64,000 nt of DNA from a gamma proteobacterium NOR5-3 (GTDB taxonomy: Bacteria > Pseudomonadota > Gammaproteobacteria > Pseudomonadales > Halieaceae), in NCBI GenBank assembly GCA_000158155.1, contig DS999405.1, forward strand, positions 1,539,738-1,603,737. Reading direction: 5' to 3'. The notes under the pieces are model-generated. The model was not told the origin of the DNA, did no database searches, and saw only the letters and a list, made by a program, of their open reading frames with translations. Shown here in pieces: positions 1 through 9,249 of this stretch. The position numbers and the translations under genes were made by a program. Each line of letters begins with the position of its first letter. Within the stretch, counting starts at the first letter, position 1.

Positions 1-2557
1 CTACCGCAGTGAAGACGGCGGAGACACCTGGCAACAACTCGAGAGCGGCCTGCCCGAGGGCAAAATGGGCAAGATTGGCCTCGCCGTATCCCCACAACAG
101 CCCGACATTGTTTATGCGGCCATCGAACTGAATCGACGCAGTGGCGGCATTTGGAAGTCTCTTGATCGCGGGCAGACCTGGACTCAACAGTCCGAGGTGA
201 TTTCGGGAGGGACCGGCCCCCACTATTACGTAGAGCTGTACGCCTCCCCTCACCGCTTCGACCACCTGTACCTCATGGATGCATCCATGAAGCAGTCCAT
301 GGACGGCGGCAAAACCTGGGGCCCGGTGAACCGCCGGTACCGTCACGGTGATAATCATGCGCTTGCCTTTAAGCAAAGCGATCCAGATTATTTGCTGCTG
401 GGCACCGACGGTGGCGTCTACGAAACCTTCGACCAAACCCAGAACTGGCGCTATATGGCGAACCTGCCGGTCACGCAGTTTTACAAGCTGGCAGTCGATG
501 ACGCCATGCCCTTCTACAACATCTACAGTGGCACCCAGGACAACGGAACCCAGGGCGGCCCCTCACGCACAGACAGCGTCAATGGCATCCGCAATGCAGA
601 TTGGAACCTTGTGCTGGACTGGGACGGTCACGCACCAGCGACCGAGCCGGGCAACCCGGACATCGTTTACGCCGAACGGCAGGAAGGCGCGCTGTCGCGC
701 ATTGATATCACCACTGGTGAGGTGATCGACATTCAACCTCAGCCGGCTGAGGGCGAAGACTATGAGCGCTTCAACTGGGATGCCCCCATCCACGTAAGCC
801 CCCATGATCCGGCGCGGATCTACTTTGCGAGCCAAAGGGTGTGGCGCTCCGACAACCGGGGCGATAGCTGGCAAGCGATTTCTGGCGATCTCACCCGCAA
901 CGAAGAACGCTTTGAGCTGCCCATCATGGGACGCAGGCAAAGTTGGGACTCGGCCTGGGACGTCCTGGCGATGTCCAACTACAACACGGTCACCTCGCTG
1001 TCAGAGTCTCCGCTGGTCGACGGACTGATCTACGCCGGCACCGACGACGGTCTGCTGCAGATCACCGAAGACGGCGGCAACAACTGGCGTCGCATCGAGG
1101 TCAGTCGCATGGGCGTGCCAAAGCGTGCATTCATCAACGACATCAAGGCCGACCTTCACGACCCGGACACCGTGTACGTGTCTCTGGACAATCATAAGTA
1201 CGGGGACTTCACACCTTATCTGGTGCGCAGCACAAACCGGGGCCGCAGCTGGGAACTGATCAGCGGCGATCTGCCCGAGCGTCACATGGTCTGGCGTATG
1301 GTCCAGGATCACGTTCGTCCGGAGCTCCTGTTTGCAGCAACGGAGTTTGGTATCTTTTTCACCATCGATGCGGGCAAGCAGTGGATTGAGCTGGAGGGCG
1401 GCGTGCCGACCATCAGCTTCCGTGACCTCGCAATACAGCGCAGGGAAAACGACCTGGTGGGCGCCTCGTTTGGACGTGGCTTCTTTATCTTCGACGACTA
1501 CAGCGTGCTGCGCGAAGTCTCTGAAGCAAAGCTAAAGCAGGAAGGCTCGCTGTACTCAACCCGCAAGGCCTGGTTGTACATACCGCGCTCGGAGCTTGAT
1601 TTTGATGACCTGAAGGGCTCTCAGGGAGACTCCCATTACGTAGCGCCCAACCCCTCGTTTGGTGCAACGTTTACCTACCACCTGAATGAAGGACTACAAA
1701 CTACGGCCAAAGCGCGGCAGGCGGCTGAGGCAACTTTGGAAGAAGCCGGTAAGGACATTAACTTTCCTGGCTGGGCTGCCCTTGGAGAAGAAGCGACGGA
1801 GACGCCACCGGCGGTATTCATACTGGTGAAACATTCCGATGGAAGCGTGGTCCGTCGCGTCGAAGGTCCGGTAGAAAAGGGATTCCATCGCATCGCCTGG
1901 GATCTTCGGTACCCCTCCCCGGAGGTGATAGGTGGCGCACAGGGTGACTCGGATGAAACACCGCAGGGCATGATGGCGGCGCCGGGGACGTATTCGGCGT
2001 CGCTTTACAAACGCGTCGACGGACAGGTGAGCCTGCTAGACGGCCCCGTAGAATTCGAGGTCGAACGGCTGTATCAGGGTGCACTTCCCGGTGCTCCAGA
2101 GGCTGAAGTCGCCGCATTCTGGCGAGCCTGGGAGGACGCTGCCCGGGAGGCCTCAGCTCTGAATAGCAAGCTTGCCAGTGCCGTCCATCGTAGCGAGGCT
2201 ATGGCTCGCGCGCTTGCACACTCCCGGGCGGAGGCTGGTGAGCTCGATGCACGCGTGCACGAGTTACAGGCGTCATTCCAGGCCCTTGATGCAGAGCTCA
2301 ACGGGAACCCGGCCAAACGAGAGGTCGGTGAAAAGACGCGACCCACCGTCTCGCAGCGCTTGTCGGCTGTGGAGCGATCTATTTACCGCTCACTCTACGG
2401 ACCCACCGAGACAAGCCGGCAGGGACTGGCACTGGCCCTCAAATCCATGGACTCCATTCAATCGCGTCTGGAGCAGAGTCTTGCCGGACTTGAGGAACTG
2501 GGAGCGGCGCTGGTGACGGCTGGAGCACCTTACGTTGAGGGGAATGGCATCGAGTGA
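1..2557 (+). CDS. Asp-box (BNR/VPS10-like) beta-propeller protein, 5' end outside window
   Basis: The reading frame is open from base 2, so this is the C-terminal part (about 850 residues) of a protein whose paralogues here are 1,039-1,087 residues. Asp-box blades (S-x-D-x-G-x-x-W) recur: RSEDGGDTW at the left edge, KSLDRGQTW, KQSMDGGKTW, RSDNRGDSW, TEDGGNNW, RSTNRGRSW and TIDAGKQW. After the propeller comes an Ig-like 'PGTYSASLY' segment near base 1980, then an alanine- and glutamate-rich helical tail. The family is annotated as sortilin/VPS10-like or 'glycosyl hydrolase BNR', but I see no catalytic site and would not call it an enzyme. The signal peptide lies outside the window; the other three copies have one. 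Its stop overlaps the start of the TonB-dependent receptor (GTGA), so the two are probably co-translated and work together at the outer membrane. Confidence 0.88.
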   Translation, partial: YRSEDGGDTWQQLESGLPEGKMGKIGLAVSPQQPDIVYAAIELNRRSGGIWKSLDRGQTWTQQSEVISGGTGPHYYVELYASPHRFDHLYLMDASMKQSMDGGKTWGPVNRRYRHGDNHALAFKQSDPDYLLLGTDGGVYETFDQTQNWRYMANLPVTQFYKLAVDDAMPFYNIYSGTQDNGTQGGPSRTDSVNGIRNADWNLVLDWDGHAPATEPGNPDIVYAERQEGALSRIDITTGEVIDIQPQPAEGEDYERFNWDAPIHVSPHDPARIYFASQRVWRSDNRGDSWQAISGDLTRNEERFELPIMGRRQSWDSAWDVLAMSNYNTVTSLSESPLVDGLIYAGTDDGLLQITEDGGNNWRRIEVSRMGVPKRAFINDIKADLHDPDTVYVSLDNHKYGDFTPYLVRSTNRGRSWELISGDLPERHMVWRMVQDHVRPELLFAATEFGIFFTIDAGKQWIELEGGVPTISFRDLAIQRRENDLVGASFGRGFFIFDDYSVLREVSEAKLKQEGSLYSTRKAWLYIPRSELDFDDLKGSQGDSHYVAPNPSFGATFTYHLNEGLQTTAKARQAAEATLEEAGKDINFPGWAALGEEATETPPAVFILVKHSDGSVVRRVEGPVEKGFHRIAWDLRYPSPEVIGGAQGDSDETPQGMMAAPGTYSASLYKRVDGQVSLLDGPVEFEVERLYQGALPGAPEAEVAAFWRAWEDAAREASALNSKLASAVHRSEAMARALAHSRAEAGELDARVHELQASFQALDAELNGNPAKREVGEKTRPTVSQRLSAVERSIYRSLYGPTETSRQGLALALKSMDSIQSRLEQSLAGLEELGAALVTAGAPYVEGNGIE

Positions 2558-4524
2558 ACACCGGCTCTCTCAGGCACGGCTGTTTACCGGCACCGGCGTC
2601 GGCTGCAAAGACGCCCTTGGCCGGATCGCTGGCACTGGCAGTGTGCGTCGCTATAAGCGGCGATGCCCTTGCCCAGCGAGCTGCCGAGAACGTTGTGCGT
2701 TCGGTGTCGGATGCCTTTGGCGCTAGCGTGGGCAACGAACAGATCGGGCTCTACAGTGTTAGCAACGTGCGCGGCTTCAGCCCCACGGCGGCAGGTAATG
2801 TGCGTGTCGAGGGGCTATTCATTGATCGCGCCACCCGCGACTTCAGCAACCGTCTCATCGACGGCTCTACTATCCGCGCTGGCCTGGCCGCCCAGGGCTA
2901 CCCACTGCCCGCACCCACCGGCATCGTCGACTTTTCTTTACGCCGCGTTGCCGAAGATCCCACCCAGAGCGTGATCCTGGAGCGAAGTGCCTACGGCGGT
3001 GCACTGGTCGCCGCCGATCTTCAGCTGCGTTTGCGCGATGGCCTGGAGACCGCTTTTGGCGTGGGCTACGAGGAGCGTGAGGTCGGCGATGGCACCAACG
3101 ACAAGTCCCTCAGCGCGGGGGGCAATATACGCTATGCCCCCACCGATATCGCCGAAGTGACAGTGTTCGCCGACTATATCGAGGAACTCGGGAATCAGTT
3201 CTCCCAGCGCTACTTCACCGGCGGTCCATGGCTGCCGCCTACGGTGACGACACGCAAGTTTGTCGGTCAGCCCTGGGTGGAGTTCAAAGGGCCGCGGTAC
3301 AACGCGGGTGTGCTTGCCAGCTACCGTCCCGGCAGCTGGGACTATCGTCTGGGGATATTTCACTCGAGCCGCGAACGCGACATTCAGTCAGCGCAGCTCT
3401 ATGTCGATGTCCAGCCGGACGGATCGGCACGCCGCAGCTCCGCGCTCGGGCCACCCACGACCCTGGAGTCGGATTCTCTTGAGGCACGCGCGACCCGCTA
3501 CCTGTGGGAGGGCAATCGCCAACACAGCCTGACCCTGAACCTGCGCGCCCTCCAGCGTTATCGGGACTATGGTGGCACCGTGGGTATAGATCTGGGCCCA
3601 GGCAACATCGACGAGCCGGTGTTCTACGATAAGCCCGACGTCGAGTTCGGGGAACTCACCCGCGAATCCGTGGAGCAGGTAACGCTGGGGCTAAGCTACG
3701 ATCTCCAATGGGAGAACGTCGGGCAACTGAACATGGGTGTGCAGCAAGTCGACTACACACGCAGCGTACAGTCGCCCGACGCCGCGGCCGTCGACGTTGA
3801 GGAGAGTCCGCTGCTGTTCAATGTTACAGCCAATGCGCCCTTAGGCCATGGCCTCGTAGCCTACGGAGGTATTGTGCGGGGCTTCGAGGAAAGTCCCGTA
3901 GCGCCCTCCAGCGCCACCAATCAAAATGAAGCTCCACCCGCGGCAGAGACGCAGCAAATCGATGCCGGCCTACGCCTGGCTCTGGGTGACCTCACGGCTG
4001 TCGCCGGCGTCTTCGAGATTGAAAAACCCTTTTTTGGCCTCGACGAGAGTCGCTTTTTCGACGAACAGGGCATGCAGGTAAATCGCGGCGTGGAATTATC
4101 ACTGGCAGGCCCGATAACCGAAACCCTGCAGCTGGTGGTAGGGACGGTGCTCTATGACGTGAGCCTGAGTGGTGAGGCCGTGGACGCAGGCCGTTTGGCC
4201 GACAGTCCCGTAGGCGCTGTCACGCGATCTACAACACTCAATCTGGATTATCGGCCTACCTGGGCGCCCGGCTGGTCCTTCGACCTGGGCCTTACCAGCC
4301 GCGGCGAACAAAATGGAGATGCGCAGGGCCTGGTCGACATCGAGCCTCGCACGCTACTGGATCTTGGCCTGCGTCGTCAGTTCATCCTCGCTTCCAACGA
4401 TGTCGTGATCCGCGGTCGCCTGACCAATGTATTCGACGAATTTGGCTGGGATGCCAGCTCAACCAGCGACTATCGCTATGTCGCGCCGCGGGCATTCTCG
4501 CTATCACTGCGTATGGATATTTAA
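2554..4524 (+). CDS. TonB-dependent outer-membrane receptor
   Basis: 656 residues. An N-terminal signal sequence ends near ISGDALAQ. A plug-like domain follows (about residues 40-160, with NVRGFSPTAAGNVRVEG and a GIVDFSLR strand), then a long beta-barrel rich in alternating aromatic and polar residues. The last barrel strands include 'RLTNVFDEFGWD' and end in FSLSLRMDI, as in the TonB receptor family. It would import a siderophore, peptide or other bulky ligand using TonB energy. No TonB box can be assigned with confidence. GTG start at 2554, overlapping the upstream stop as GTGA; an ATG alternative is not evident. Coupling to the Asp-box propeller suggests the pair handles the same ligand. 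It is short for the family (many are 700-900 residues) and lacks a signalling extension. The substrate is unknown. Confidence 0.88.
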   Translation: MNTGSLRHGCLPAPASAAKTPLAGSLALAVCVAISGDALAQRAAENVVRSVSDAFGASVGNEQIGLYSVSNVRGFSPTAAGNVRVEGLFIDRATRDFSNRLIDGSTIRAGLAAQGYPLPAPTGIVDFSLRRVAEDPTQSVILERSAYGGALVAADLQLRLRDGLETAFGVGYEEREVGDGTNDKSLSAGGNIRYAPTDIAEVTVFADYIEELGNQFSQRYFTGGPWLPPTVTTRKFVGQPWVEFKGPRYNAGVLASYRPGSWDYRLGIFHSSRERDIQSAQLYVDVQPDGSARRSSALGPPTTLESDSLEARATRYLWEGNRQHSLTLNLRALQRYRDYGGTVGIDLGPGNIDEPVFYDKPDVEFGELTRESVEQVTLGLSYDLQWENVGQLNMGVQQVDYTRSVQSPDAAAVDVEESPLLFNVTANAPLGHGLVAYGGIVRGFEESPVAPSSATNQNEAPPAAETQQIDAGLRLALGDLTAVAGVFEIEKPFFGLDESRFFDEQGMQVNRGVELSLAGPITETLQLVVGTVLYDVSLSGEAVDAGRLADSPVGAVTRSTTLNLDYRPTWAPGWSFDLGLTSRGEQNGDAQGLVDIEPRTLLDLGLRRQFILASNDVVIRGRLTNVFDEFGWDASSTSDYRYVAPRAFSLSLRMDI

Positions 4525-4745
4525 GCAGCACTTAATCACTCGTAGTCGCGCATCACAGACTGCAAAAGGCGAGCAGCCCAAAAGTACCGTTGATGCCTTT
4601 GCTGAGCCCCTGACAAAAAGGGCTCGACGGGAAGCAAAAGAAAGTCGTTGGCGACTGGCAGCTAAAAGTGATAGCTCGCTCTGGATACCCGGCAGCTAAA
4701 GCTTTATCTTGCGCTGCAATTTAGTGCAAAAAATGGATGCAGATT

Positions 4746-5459
4746 ATGGGCAGAGCCTACCAAAACCGAAAATTGTCCATGGCCAAAACATCGGACCAAA
4801 AAGCCCGCGTTTACAGCAAATACGCCCGGGAAATTTATGTGTCAGCCAAGTCTGGCGGCCTGGACCCCACTGGCAATCTGGCCTTACGGAGCATTATTGA
4901 CCGAGCCAAAAAAGACCAGGTGCCCACCCATGTGATCGAAAAGGCCATCGACAAGGCCAAGGGCACGGGCGGAGAAGATTTCGCACTGGCACGCTACGAA
5001 GGCTTCGGCCCCAACGGCTCTATGTTGATAGTGGACTGCCTCACCGACAACCCCAACCGCACCTTTGGCGATGTGCGTCTGTGTTTTAACAAGGCCAAGT
5101 GCAAACTGGGTAACACCGGTAGCGTCAGCCACCTGTTCGACCACAACGCCATTTTCGTCTTCTGCCATGACGACGAAGAGGCCGTTCTTGAAGCGCTGAT
5201 GATGGCTGAAGTGGATGTCAGCGATATCGAAAGCGAAGATGGAAAAGTGACCGTTTTCACGCCGCATACCGAGTACTTCAAAGCCAGACAGGCCATTATT
5301 GATCAATACGGTGAAATCGAGTTCGAGGTTGATGAGATTCAGTTCGTGCCGCAGTTATCTACGCCCCTTGGCGATGAAGACCGGGCAGTGCTGGACAATC
5401 TCATAGACATGCTGGACTACCTGGAGGATGTGCAGAACATCTACCATAACGCCACCTGA
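4746..5459 (+). CDS. yeeN: YebC/PmpR family regulatory protein, YeeN type
   Basis: 237 residues. The N-terminus (MGRAYQNRK, then YSKYAREIYVSAKSGG) and the 'HVIEKAIDKAKG' and 'RYEGFGPNGSM' segments follow the E. coli YeeN pattern more closely than YebC, and the ending (EDVQNIYHNAT) matches YeeN too. YebC-family proteins are DNA-binding regulators or, by more recent work, factors that help ribosomes at difficult sequences. An ATG nine bases upstream (4737) is in frame, but the MGR start at 4746 matches the family. The TauD-type gene begins only 7-13 bases downstream, so the two are likely co-transcribed. The 221 bases upstream hold no gene I can support. Confidence 0.9.
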   Translation: MGRAYQNRKLSMAKTSDQKARVYSKYAREIYVSAKSGGLDPTGNLALRSIIDRAKKDQVPTHVIEKAIDKAKGTGGEDFALARYEGFGPNGSMLIVDCLTDNPNRTFGDVRLCFNKAKCKLGNTGSVSHLFDHNAIFVFCHDDEEAVLEALMMAEVDVSDIESEDGKVTVFTPHTEYFKARQAIIDQYGEIEFEVDEIQFVPQLSTPLGDEDRAVLDNLIDMLDYLEDVQNIYHNAT

Positions 5460-5466
5460 CAGGAGT

Positions 5467-6312
5467 ATGGACGTGGGCGAAAAGTCACAGCTGCGGATTG
5501 AACCTTTAACACCAGCCATAGGTGCAGAAATACTGGGAGTCGATCTGGGTAAGGTAACCCCCGAGTTGGTCGAGGATGTGCGCGTAGCGCTACTCAAGTA
5601 CAAGGTCGTGTTCTTTCGCGATCAGCAAATATCAGCGCGACAGCATATCGACTTTGCCCGCGAATTCGGCGAGCTGGAGATTCATCCGGCAACCCCAAAG
5701 AATCAGGCCGACCCTGAAATACTGCGGCTCGCGCACGGCCCCGATTCAAAGGGCTCAGAGAATATGTGGCATTCCGACGTCACCTGGCGCGAAAAGCCAT
5801 CTCTGGGTTCTATTTTGCGCGCAGTAGAAGTGCCTGCAGTGGGTGGGGATACCCTGTTCGCGAACATGGCCATGGCTTACGAGCGATTATCCGATGCCAC
5901 GAAAGAAAAAATTCACAATCGCATAGCCGTTCATGACATCGCCCGGGTGTTTGCAAAACGATTGAACAAACGGCCCGAAGAATTGCACGAGCAGTACCCG
6001 TTGATGGAACACCCTGTGGTTCGCACCCATCCCGAGACCGGAGAACAAGTTGTGTATGTCAACGGAGCATTTACCAGTCATATCAAGGATATGGACCCGC
6101 AGGCGAGCAAGAGCTTGCTGGATGAGTTGTATAAGTCTGCCTGGAATCCGGAGATTCAGTGCCGCTTCAAATGGCGAGCCAACTCAATAGCCTTTTGGGA
6201 TAATCGAGCCTGCCAGCATTTTGCTGCTTCTGACTACTTCCCGGCCGTTCGTGTGATGGAGAGAGTCACCATCGCGGGCGACAGGCCTTATTTTGAACCT
6301 TCAAGGGATTAG
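5467..6312 (+). CDS. TauD/TfdA family Fe(II)/2-oxoglutarate dioxygenase
   Basis: About 281 residues, cytoplasmic. The facial triad is complete: His102 and Asp104 in MWHSDVTW and distal His251 in NRACQHFAASDYFP, with a basic residue near 262 as the expected 2-oxoglutarate carboxylate ligand. The N-terminal 'IGAEILGVDL' and 'VVFFRDQ' motifs are standard for the family. It oxidises an unactivated carbon using O2 and 2-oxoglutarate. Taurine is the name-giving substrate, but sulfonates, herbicide-like ethers and small acids are also used, and nothing here fixes the choice. Start: AGGAG at 5461-5465 sits one base from ATG 5467 but seven bases from GTG 5473, so GTG 5473 may be the true start (279 residues). 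Likely co-transcribed with yeeN upstream. Confidence 0.88.
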   Translation: MDVGEKSQLRIEPLTPAIGAEILGVDLGKVTPELVEDVRVALLKYKVVFFRDQQISARQHIDFAREFGELEIHPATPKNQADPEILRLAHGPDSKGSENMWHSDVTWREKPSLGSILRAVEVPAVGGDTLFANMAMAYERLSDATKEKIHNRIAVHDIARVFAKRLNKRPEELHEQYPLMEHPVVRTHPETGEQVVYVNGAFTSHIKDMDPQASKSLLDELYKSAWNPEIQCRFKWRANSIAFWDNRACQHFAASDYFPAVRVMERVTIAGDRPYFEPSRD

Positions 6313-6395
6313 AGCTATCGGTTCTCAGTTGTGTCCCAATAGGTCACAATCAGGAACACTCTCGTGAAACACAGCGCTGCGGGCGCGAGTTAGCC

Positions 6396-6944
6396 ATGAA
6401 CAAGGATTATTCGAGCGATGGTTTATTAGCATTCCTGAGGGAAGCGACCGTCGCCGGGCGTATAGCACCGGCGCTGGCGCGCAGCCGTCGCGCCGCGGCG
6501 GATGCACTGTTTGCCAAACTGACTGAAAGCGAGGCGGCGGATCTGCGGCAACTGGATGTCGATGCGCTCAAATCCCGATTTCTCGATACCCAGGGAGACG
6601 GTCTGCGCGGCGAGGTAGTCGAGCTGTATGCCCAGCGCCTGCACGGAGCGCTCGATGACTATTTCCGTTTCGTAGAAGCCCCGGAAAGTTTTGTTTCAAA
6701 AGCTGCTCGCCCACAGGCGGCATCGCCACGGAACAAGCAGTCGCCTAAATCCACAGAAGAGCGCGCTCTGGAAACGGTGCGCCTCAGTACTCCCCGGCAA
6801 CGGCCGGATGTTATCCCCGTACCCCTCAAGCAGGGCCGTGTGGTTTATCTGCACGGGATACCCGCCGACCTGACGCCCAGGGAGGCCAGTAAAATCTCCA
6901 GGGTTGTCCAAGCGCTGGCCAGCGAAGCTAAGGACGACGATTGA
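6396..6944 (+). CDS. conserved hypothetical protein, 182 residues
   Basis: I do not recognise a family. The product is soluble, with an alpha-helical, Ala/Arg/Leu-rich first half (about 1-95), a proline- and lysine-rich linker (about 105-135) and a short C-terminal part 'VVYLHGIPADLTPREASKISRVVQAL' (split here only as a description) that looks like a compact helix-turn-helix-sized module. It lacks a signal peptide and membrane segments. The stop overlaps the TTG start of the next gene (TTGA), so the two form a translationally coupled pair with the membrane protein downstream. GC-rich codon use matches neighbouring genes, which supports it being real. Confidence 0.7.
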   Translation: MNKDYSSDGLLAFLREATVAGRIAPALARSRRAAADALFAKLTESEAADLRQLDVDALKSRFLDTQGDGLRGEVVELYAQRLHGALDDYFRFVEAPESFVSKAARPQAASPRNKQSPKSTEERALETVRLSTPRQRPDVIPVPLKQGRVVYLHGIPADLTPREASKISRVVQALASEAKDDD

Positions 6945-7531
6945 ACCGCTGGCTACTGGCACTCCCGCTGGTGGTTTTCGGGCTCGGTGGCCTGGGGCTT
7001 TACGCACTTTTTGTTTCCCAGGCCGACGATTCCTCCTTTAGAGAAAACCTGCTACCGGAGCTCATCGGCTTCTGCCTGGAGGGTTTCTTCCTGGTGGGGC
7101 TGTTCACTTTCGTGCAGCAGCTGCGCGACTATTATCATCGCCGGGAGCAGTGGCAGAGCCTGCGCAGCGTCCTCCGCGATTTTCTGTCACATCTGGATCT
7201 GGCGTTTTTGGCGCCCGACGCCGAGCCCGCCACCACACATAATCTTGAATCCGAGCCCATCATGGTTCACAAGCTGATGGAATTACTCCGCGAAGCGGAG
7301 CTCGACGTCGAAACCCTGGTCTCCCTCAAGCGTGTTGCGATTTCTACCCTGCCCCTGGCCCGGGATCTGATCAACATAGCCGCGCAACTGAGCACGCGCC
7401 ATATGCGCTGCTGGATTGCGATCGTTGCGTCCATTGATAGCCTCGCCAAGGCGGATACCCGGGAGCAGGCGGAGCTACCCCTGAACGAGCTGTTAATGCG
7501 TCTGGCGGAGTTTGACAGCCTGAAGCTGTGA
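6941..7531 (+). CDS. small membrane-anchored hypothetical protein
   Basis: 196 residues from a TTG start that overlaps the upstream stop (TTGA). Two hydrophobic stretches at about residues 4-26 and 42-62 (LPLVVFGLGGLGLYALF; LIGFCLEGFFLVGLFTFV) predict a hairpin in the inner membrane. A cytoplasmic helical domain of about 130 residues follows (YYHRREQWQSLRSVLRDFL onward), ending in heptad-like leucines. I do not recognise the family. Coupling with the soluble protein upstream suggests a two-component unit, the membrane protein probably recruiting its partner. No catalytic motif is visible. Confidence 0.7.
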   Translation: MNRWLLALPLVVFGLGGLGLYALFVSQADDSSFRENLLPELIGFCLEGFFLVGLFTFVQQLRDYYHRREQWQSLRSVLRDFLSHLDLAFLAPDAEPATTHNLESEPIMVHKLMELLREAELDVETLVSLKRVAISTLPLARDLINIAAQLSTRHMRCWIAIVASIDSLAKADTREQAELPLNELLMRLAEFDSLKL

Positions 7532-7566
7532 TTGCTCTTTGCAAAAAGACCATCGGTGACGCCGGG

Positions 7567-7626
7567 TCAAAACAGCGCCTGCTCAAGACGATGCACAAGC
7601 GCAGAGCAAGTGCCTGCTGTTTTTTT
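7567..7626 (+). terminator. possible intrinsic terminator
   Basis: Imperfect stem in which ACAGC near 7571 can pair with GCTGT near 7616, with further GCTC/GAGC pairing inside, followed by seven T residues (7620-7626). It follows the stop at 7531 and lies between convergent genes. The loop is long, so this is a weak call. Confidence 0.4.
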
Positions 7627-7689
7627 AACTGGCGTCTGGTAGAAGATAACACCTGGCATGGACCCGAGAGAGCCTGTAAATCCCAAGGT

Positions 7690-8190
7690 TTATGGCCCGC
7701 ATAGCTCGCCGCTGCACCTGGTCGTCATAAAAATCTCTGCCTCCAGTAACCAGTGCCCGTTCTCGCACCGCCACTTGGCGGAGTATTCGCCGCCCACTTC
7801 ATCGCCATCAGCAGATGACCCCGTCCACAATCCGAGCTCCATCGCTATGGGGTGCAGGGGAGACAGACTAACCTCTGTAGATTCGCGAAGATAAGTCAAT
7901 CGATTCGGATCTTCGGCATCAGAGCCCCATAGTTTGAGCTGACGATCCCGTCCAATGAACTGGTCGCTATCTGTTCCCGTGACCAGCACCACATCGGGAT
8001 CCAGAAGTTTCGCCATAGCGTCCAGATCGTTGCTTTGGATAGCCTGATTGAATGTGTCACGAGCATTTTGCAGCACTTGTGCCGTACATCGGCTGTCTTG
8101 CTCACTGGAGAAAGCGCCTACGCTTGCAACAACTGCCGCCATGGACACCAGAAACCTTAGCGGCTTTTGAAAACGTTGTCTTTTATTCAT
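7690..8190 (-). CDS. secreted SnoaL/NTF2-like (DUF4440-type) protein
   Basis: 166 residues from the ATG at 8190. A basic N-terminus (MNKRQRFQKPLRF) leads into a hydrophobic segment ending in VGAFSSEQ, a probable signal peptide. The rest is a cone-shaped alpha+beta fold pattern: FNQAIQSNDLDAMAKLLDPDVVLV, then GRDRQLKLWG, then 'AKWRCENGHWLLEAEIF'. SnoaL-like proteins are small binding domains or isomerases, and many exported ones have no known ligand. An in-frame ATG at 8259 exists but would place 23 polar residues before the signal. It lies next to the APH kinase gene without clear coupling. A second exported member of this fold is at 57948-58394. Confidence 0.75.
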   Translation of the reverse strand: MNKRQRFQKPLRFLVSMAAVVASVGAFSSEQDSRCTAQVLQNARDTFNQAIQSNDLDAMAKLLDPDVVLVTGTDSDQFIGRDRQLKLWGSDAEDPNRLTYLRESTEVSLSPLHPIAMELGLWTGSSADGDEVGGEYSAKWRCENGHWLLEAEIFMTTRCSGELCGP

Positions 8191-8265
8191 AAGAGCTTCG
8201 GCTTCGCCAATGGTAGTGCTACGTTTCAATACAAACGGTTGCTGCAGTTTTAAAACCACGCGTCG

Positions 8266-9249
8266 TCAGCGAGGGCAGCGTGCCAGTGCCTGGGCTTTGA
8301 TGCATTCAAAAAATTCCGAGTCCGCATGTTCGCGCCGTTGATGAAACCAGCCAATAATGGCCATTGCGCGTATCAGTAAAAAGGTCGACAGCATCGCCTC
8401 ATCAGCGCGGGTGAACACGCGATGCTGCCGATAGCCGTCCAGCACCGCCCCTTGCAGCTCTTCGAAGTCGTCGTCATCCCAGTACTCAATTAAGGCTGCG
8501 GCCAACTCGTACCCATGCCAGCCGTAAGCGGCATCATCAAAATCGATAAGGCCGGGTTCTTCGCCCTGCACGATGATGTTTTCCGGGTGCAGGTCTGCGT
8601 GGATCAGGCTGAAGTTGCCGGACGTTAAGCCGTATGCACGCAGTGCGGCCCGGCACTGCTCCCGTGCACGCAGTAGCTGGTCACGCTCTGGTCGAGTAAG
8701 CTCCCGGTGCTCCCAGAATTGCCCCCAGCGCGGCATCTCGCCCAGAAGGCCATCCTCGTCGAGTCGGGCGCGCGAAAACGCCGCTGGCGGGCGCCAGATT
8801 TCCGACTGATTGTGGATGCGGGCAGCCAGTTCACCAATTCTTCGAAAGGTGCTCTTGCGAAAGGCGTGGTCGCCTCCCGCTTCAAGTCGTTCGCTCATGG
8901 GGACACCGGGAAACCAGCTGGTCATGCCAGCAAAGCGATACTCATTACGTGCTTCTACAGGGACGCGCACGAAATGCTGCCCCTGTATCGACAGCAGCGG
9001 ATGCTGAACGCGAATACCCGCAGCGCGAAGCGCATTGCCCCAGACGCGCTCGGACTCGAGTTCGCTCAATGAGTTATAGCCGGGCCGATGTAACCTGAGA
9101 ACAAACATCCCGCCATCGCCAGACAACACCCTAAACGTTACATTTTCCGATACGGCAACGAGCTCCAGCGTGGGATTTGCCACGGGAAACTGCTCAAGGG
9201 CAGCCCGGGCAGCTGGCAAAAAATCCGAACGCGCGGCTGTATCACGCAT
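8266..9249 (-). CDS. APH-family small-molecule kinase, possibly hydroxylysine-kinase-like
   Basis: 327 residues, cytoplasmic. It carries the APH/choline-kinase catalytic loop HADLHPEN (His217-Asp219-Asn224) and the metal-binding Asp236 in LIDFDDA, after an N-lobe with a VLRLHRPGYNS strand carrying candidate ATP-contacting residues. Such kinases phosphorylate hydroxyl groups of small molecules (choline, homoserine, hydroxylysine, aminoglycosides). Its start overlaps the stop of the upstream aminotransferase by eight bases (ATGCGTGA), so the two are co-translated. In animals an APH-type kinase (HYKK) makes 5-phosphohydroxylysine and a class III phospho-lyase (PHYKPL) cleaves it, and bacteria often fuse the two domains. 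That analogy gives the functional guess. SrkA/RdoA-type protein kinase is the main alternative. Confidence 0.82.
   Translation of the reverse strand: MRDTAARSDFLPAARAALEQFPVANPTLELVAVSENVTFRVLSGDGGMFVLRLHRPGYNSLSELESERVWGNALRAAGIRVQHPLLSIQGQHFVRVPVEARNEYRFAGMTSWFPGVPMSERLEAGGDHAFRKSTFRRIGELAARIHNQSEIWRPPAAFSRARLDEDGLLGEMPRWGQFWEHRELTRPERDQLLRAREQCRAALRAYGLTSGNFSLIHADLHPENIIVQGEEPGLIDFDDAAYGWHGYELAAALIEYWDDDDFEELQGAVLDGYRQHRVFTRADEAMLSTFLLIRAMAIIGWFHQRREHADSEFFECIKAQALARCPR

Noticed and set aside
4604-4625. GAGCCC...GGGCTC hairpin after the TonB receptor gene as terminator
   Set aside because: The loop is ten bases and no T-tract follows.
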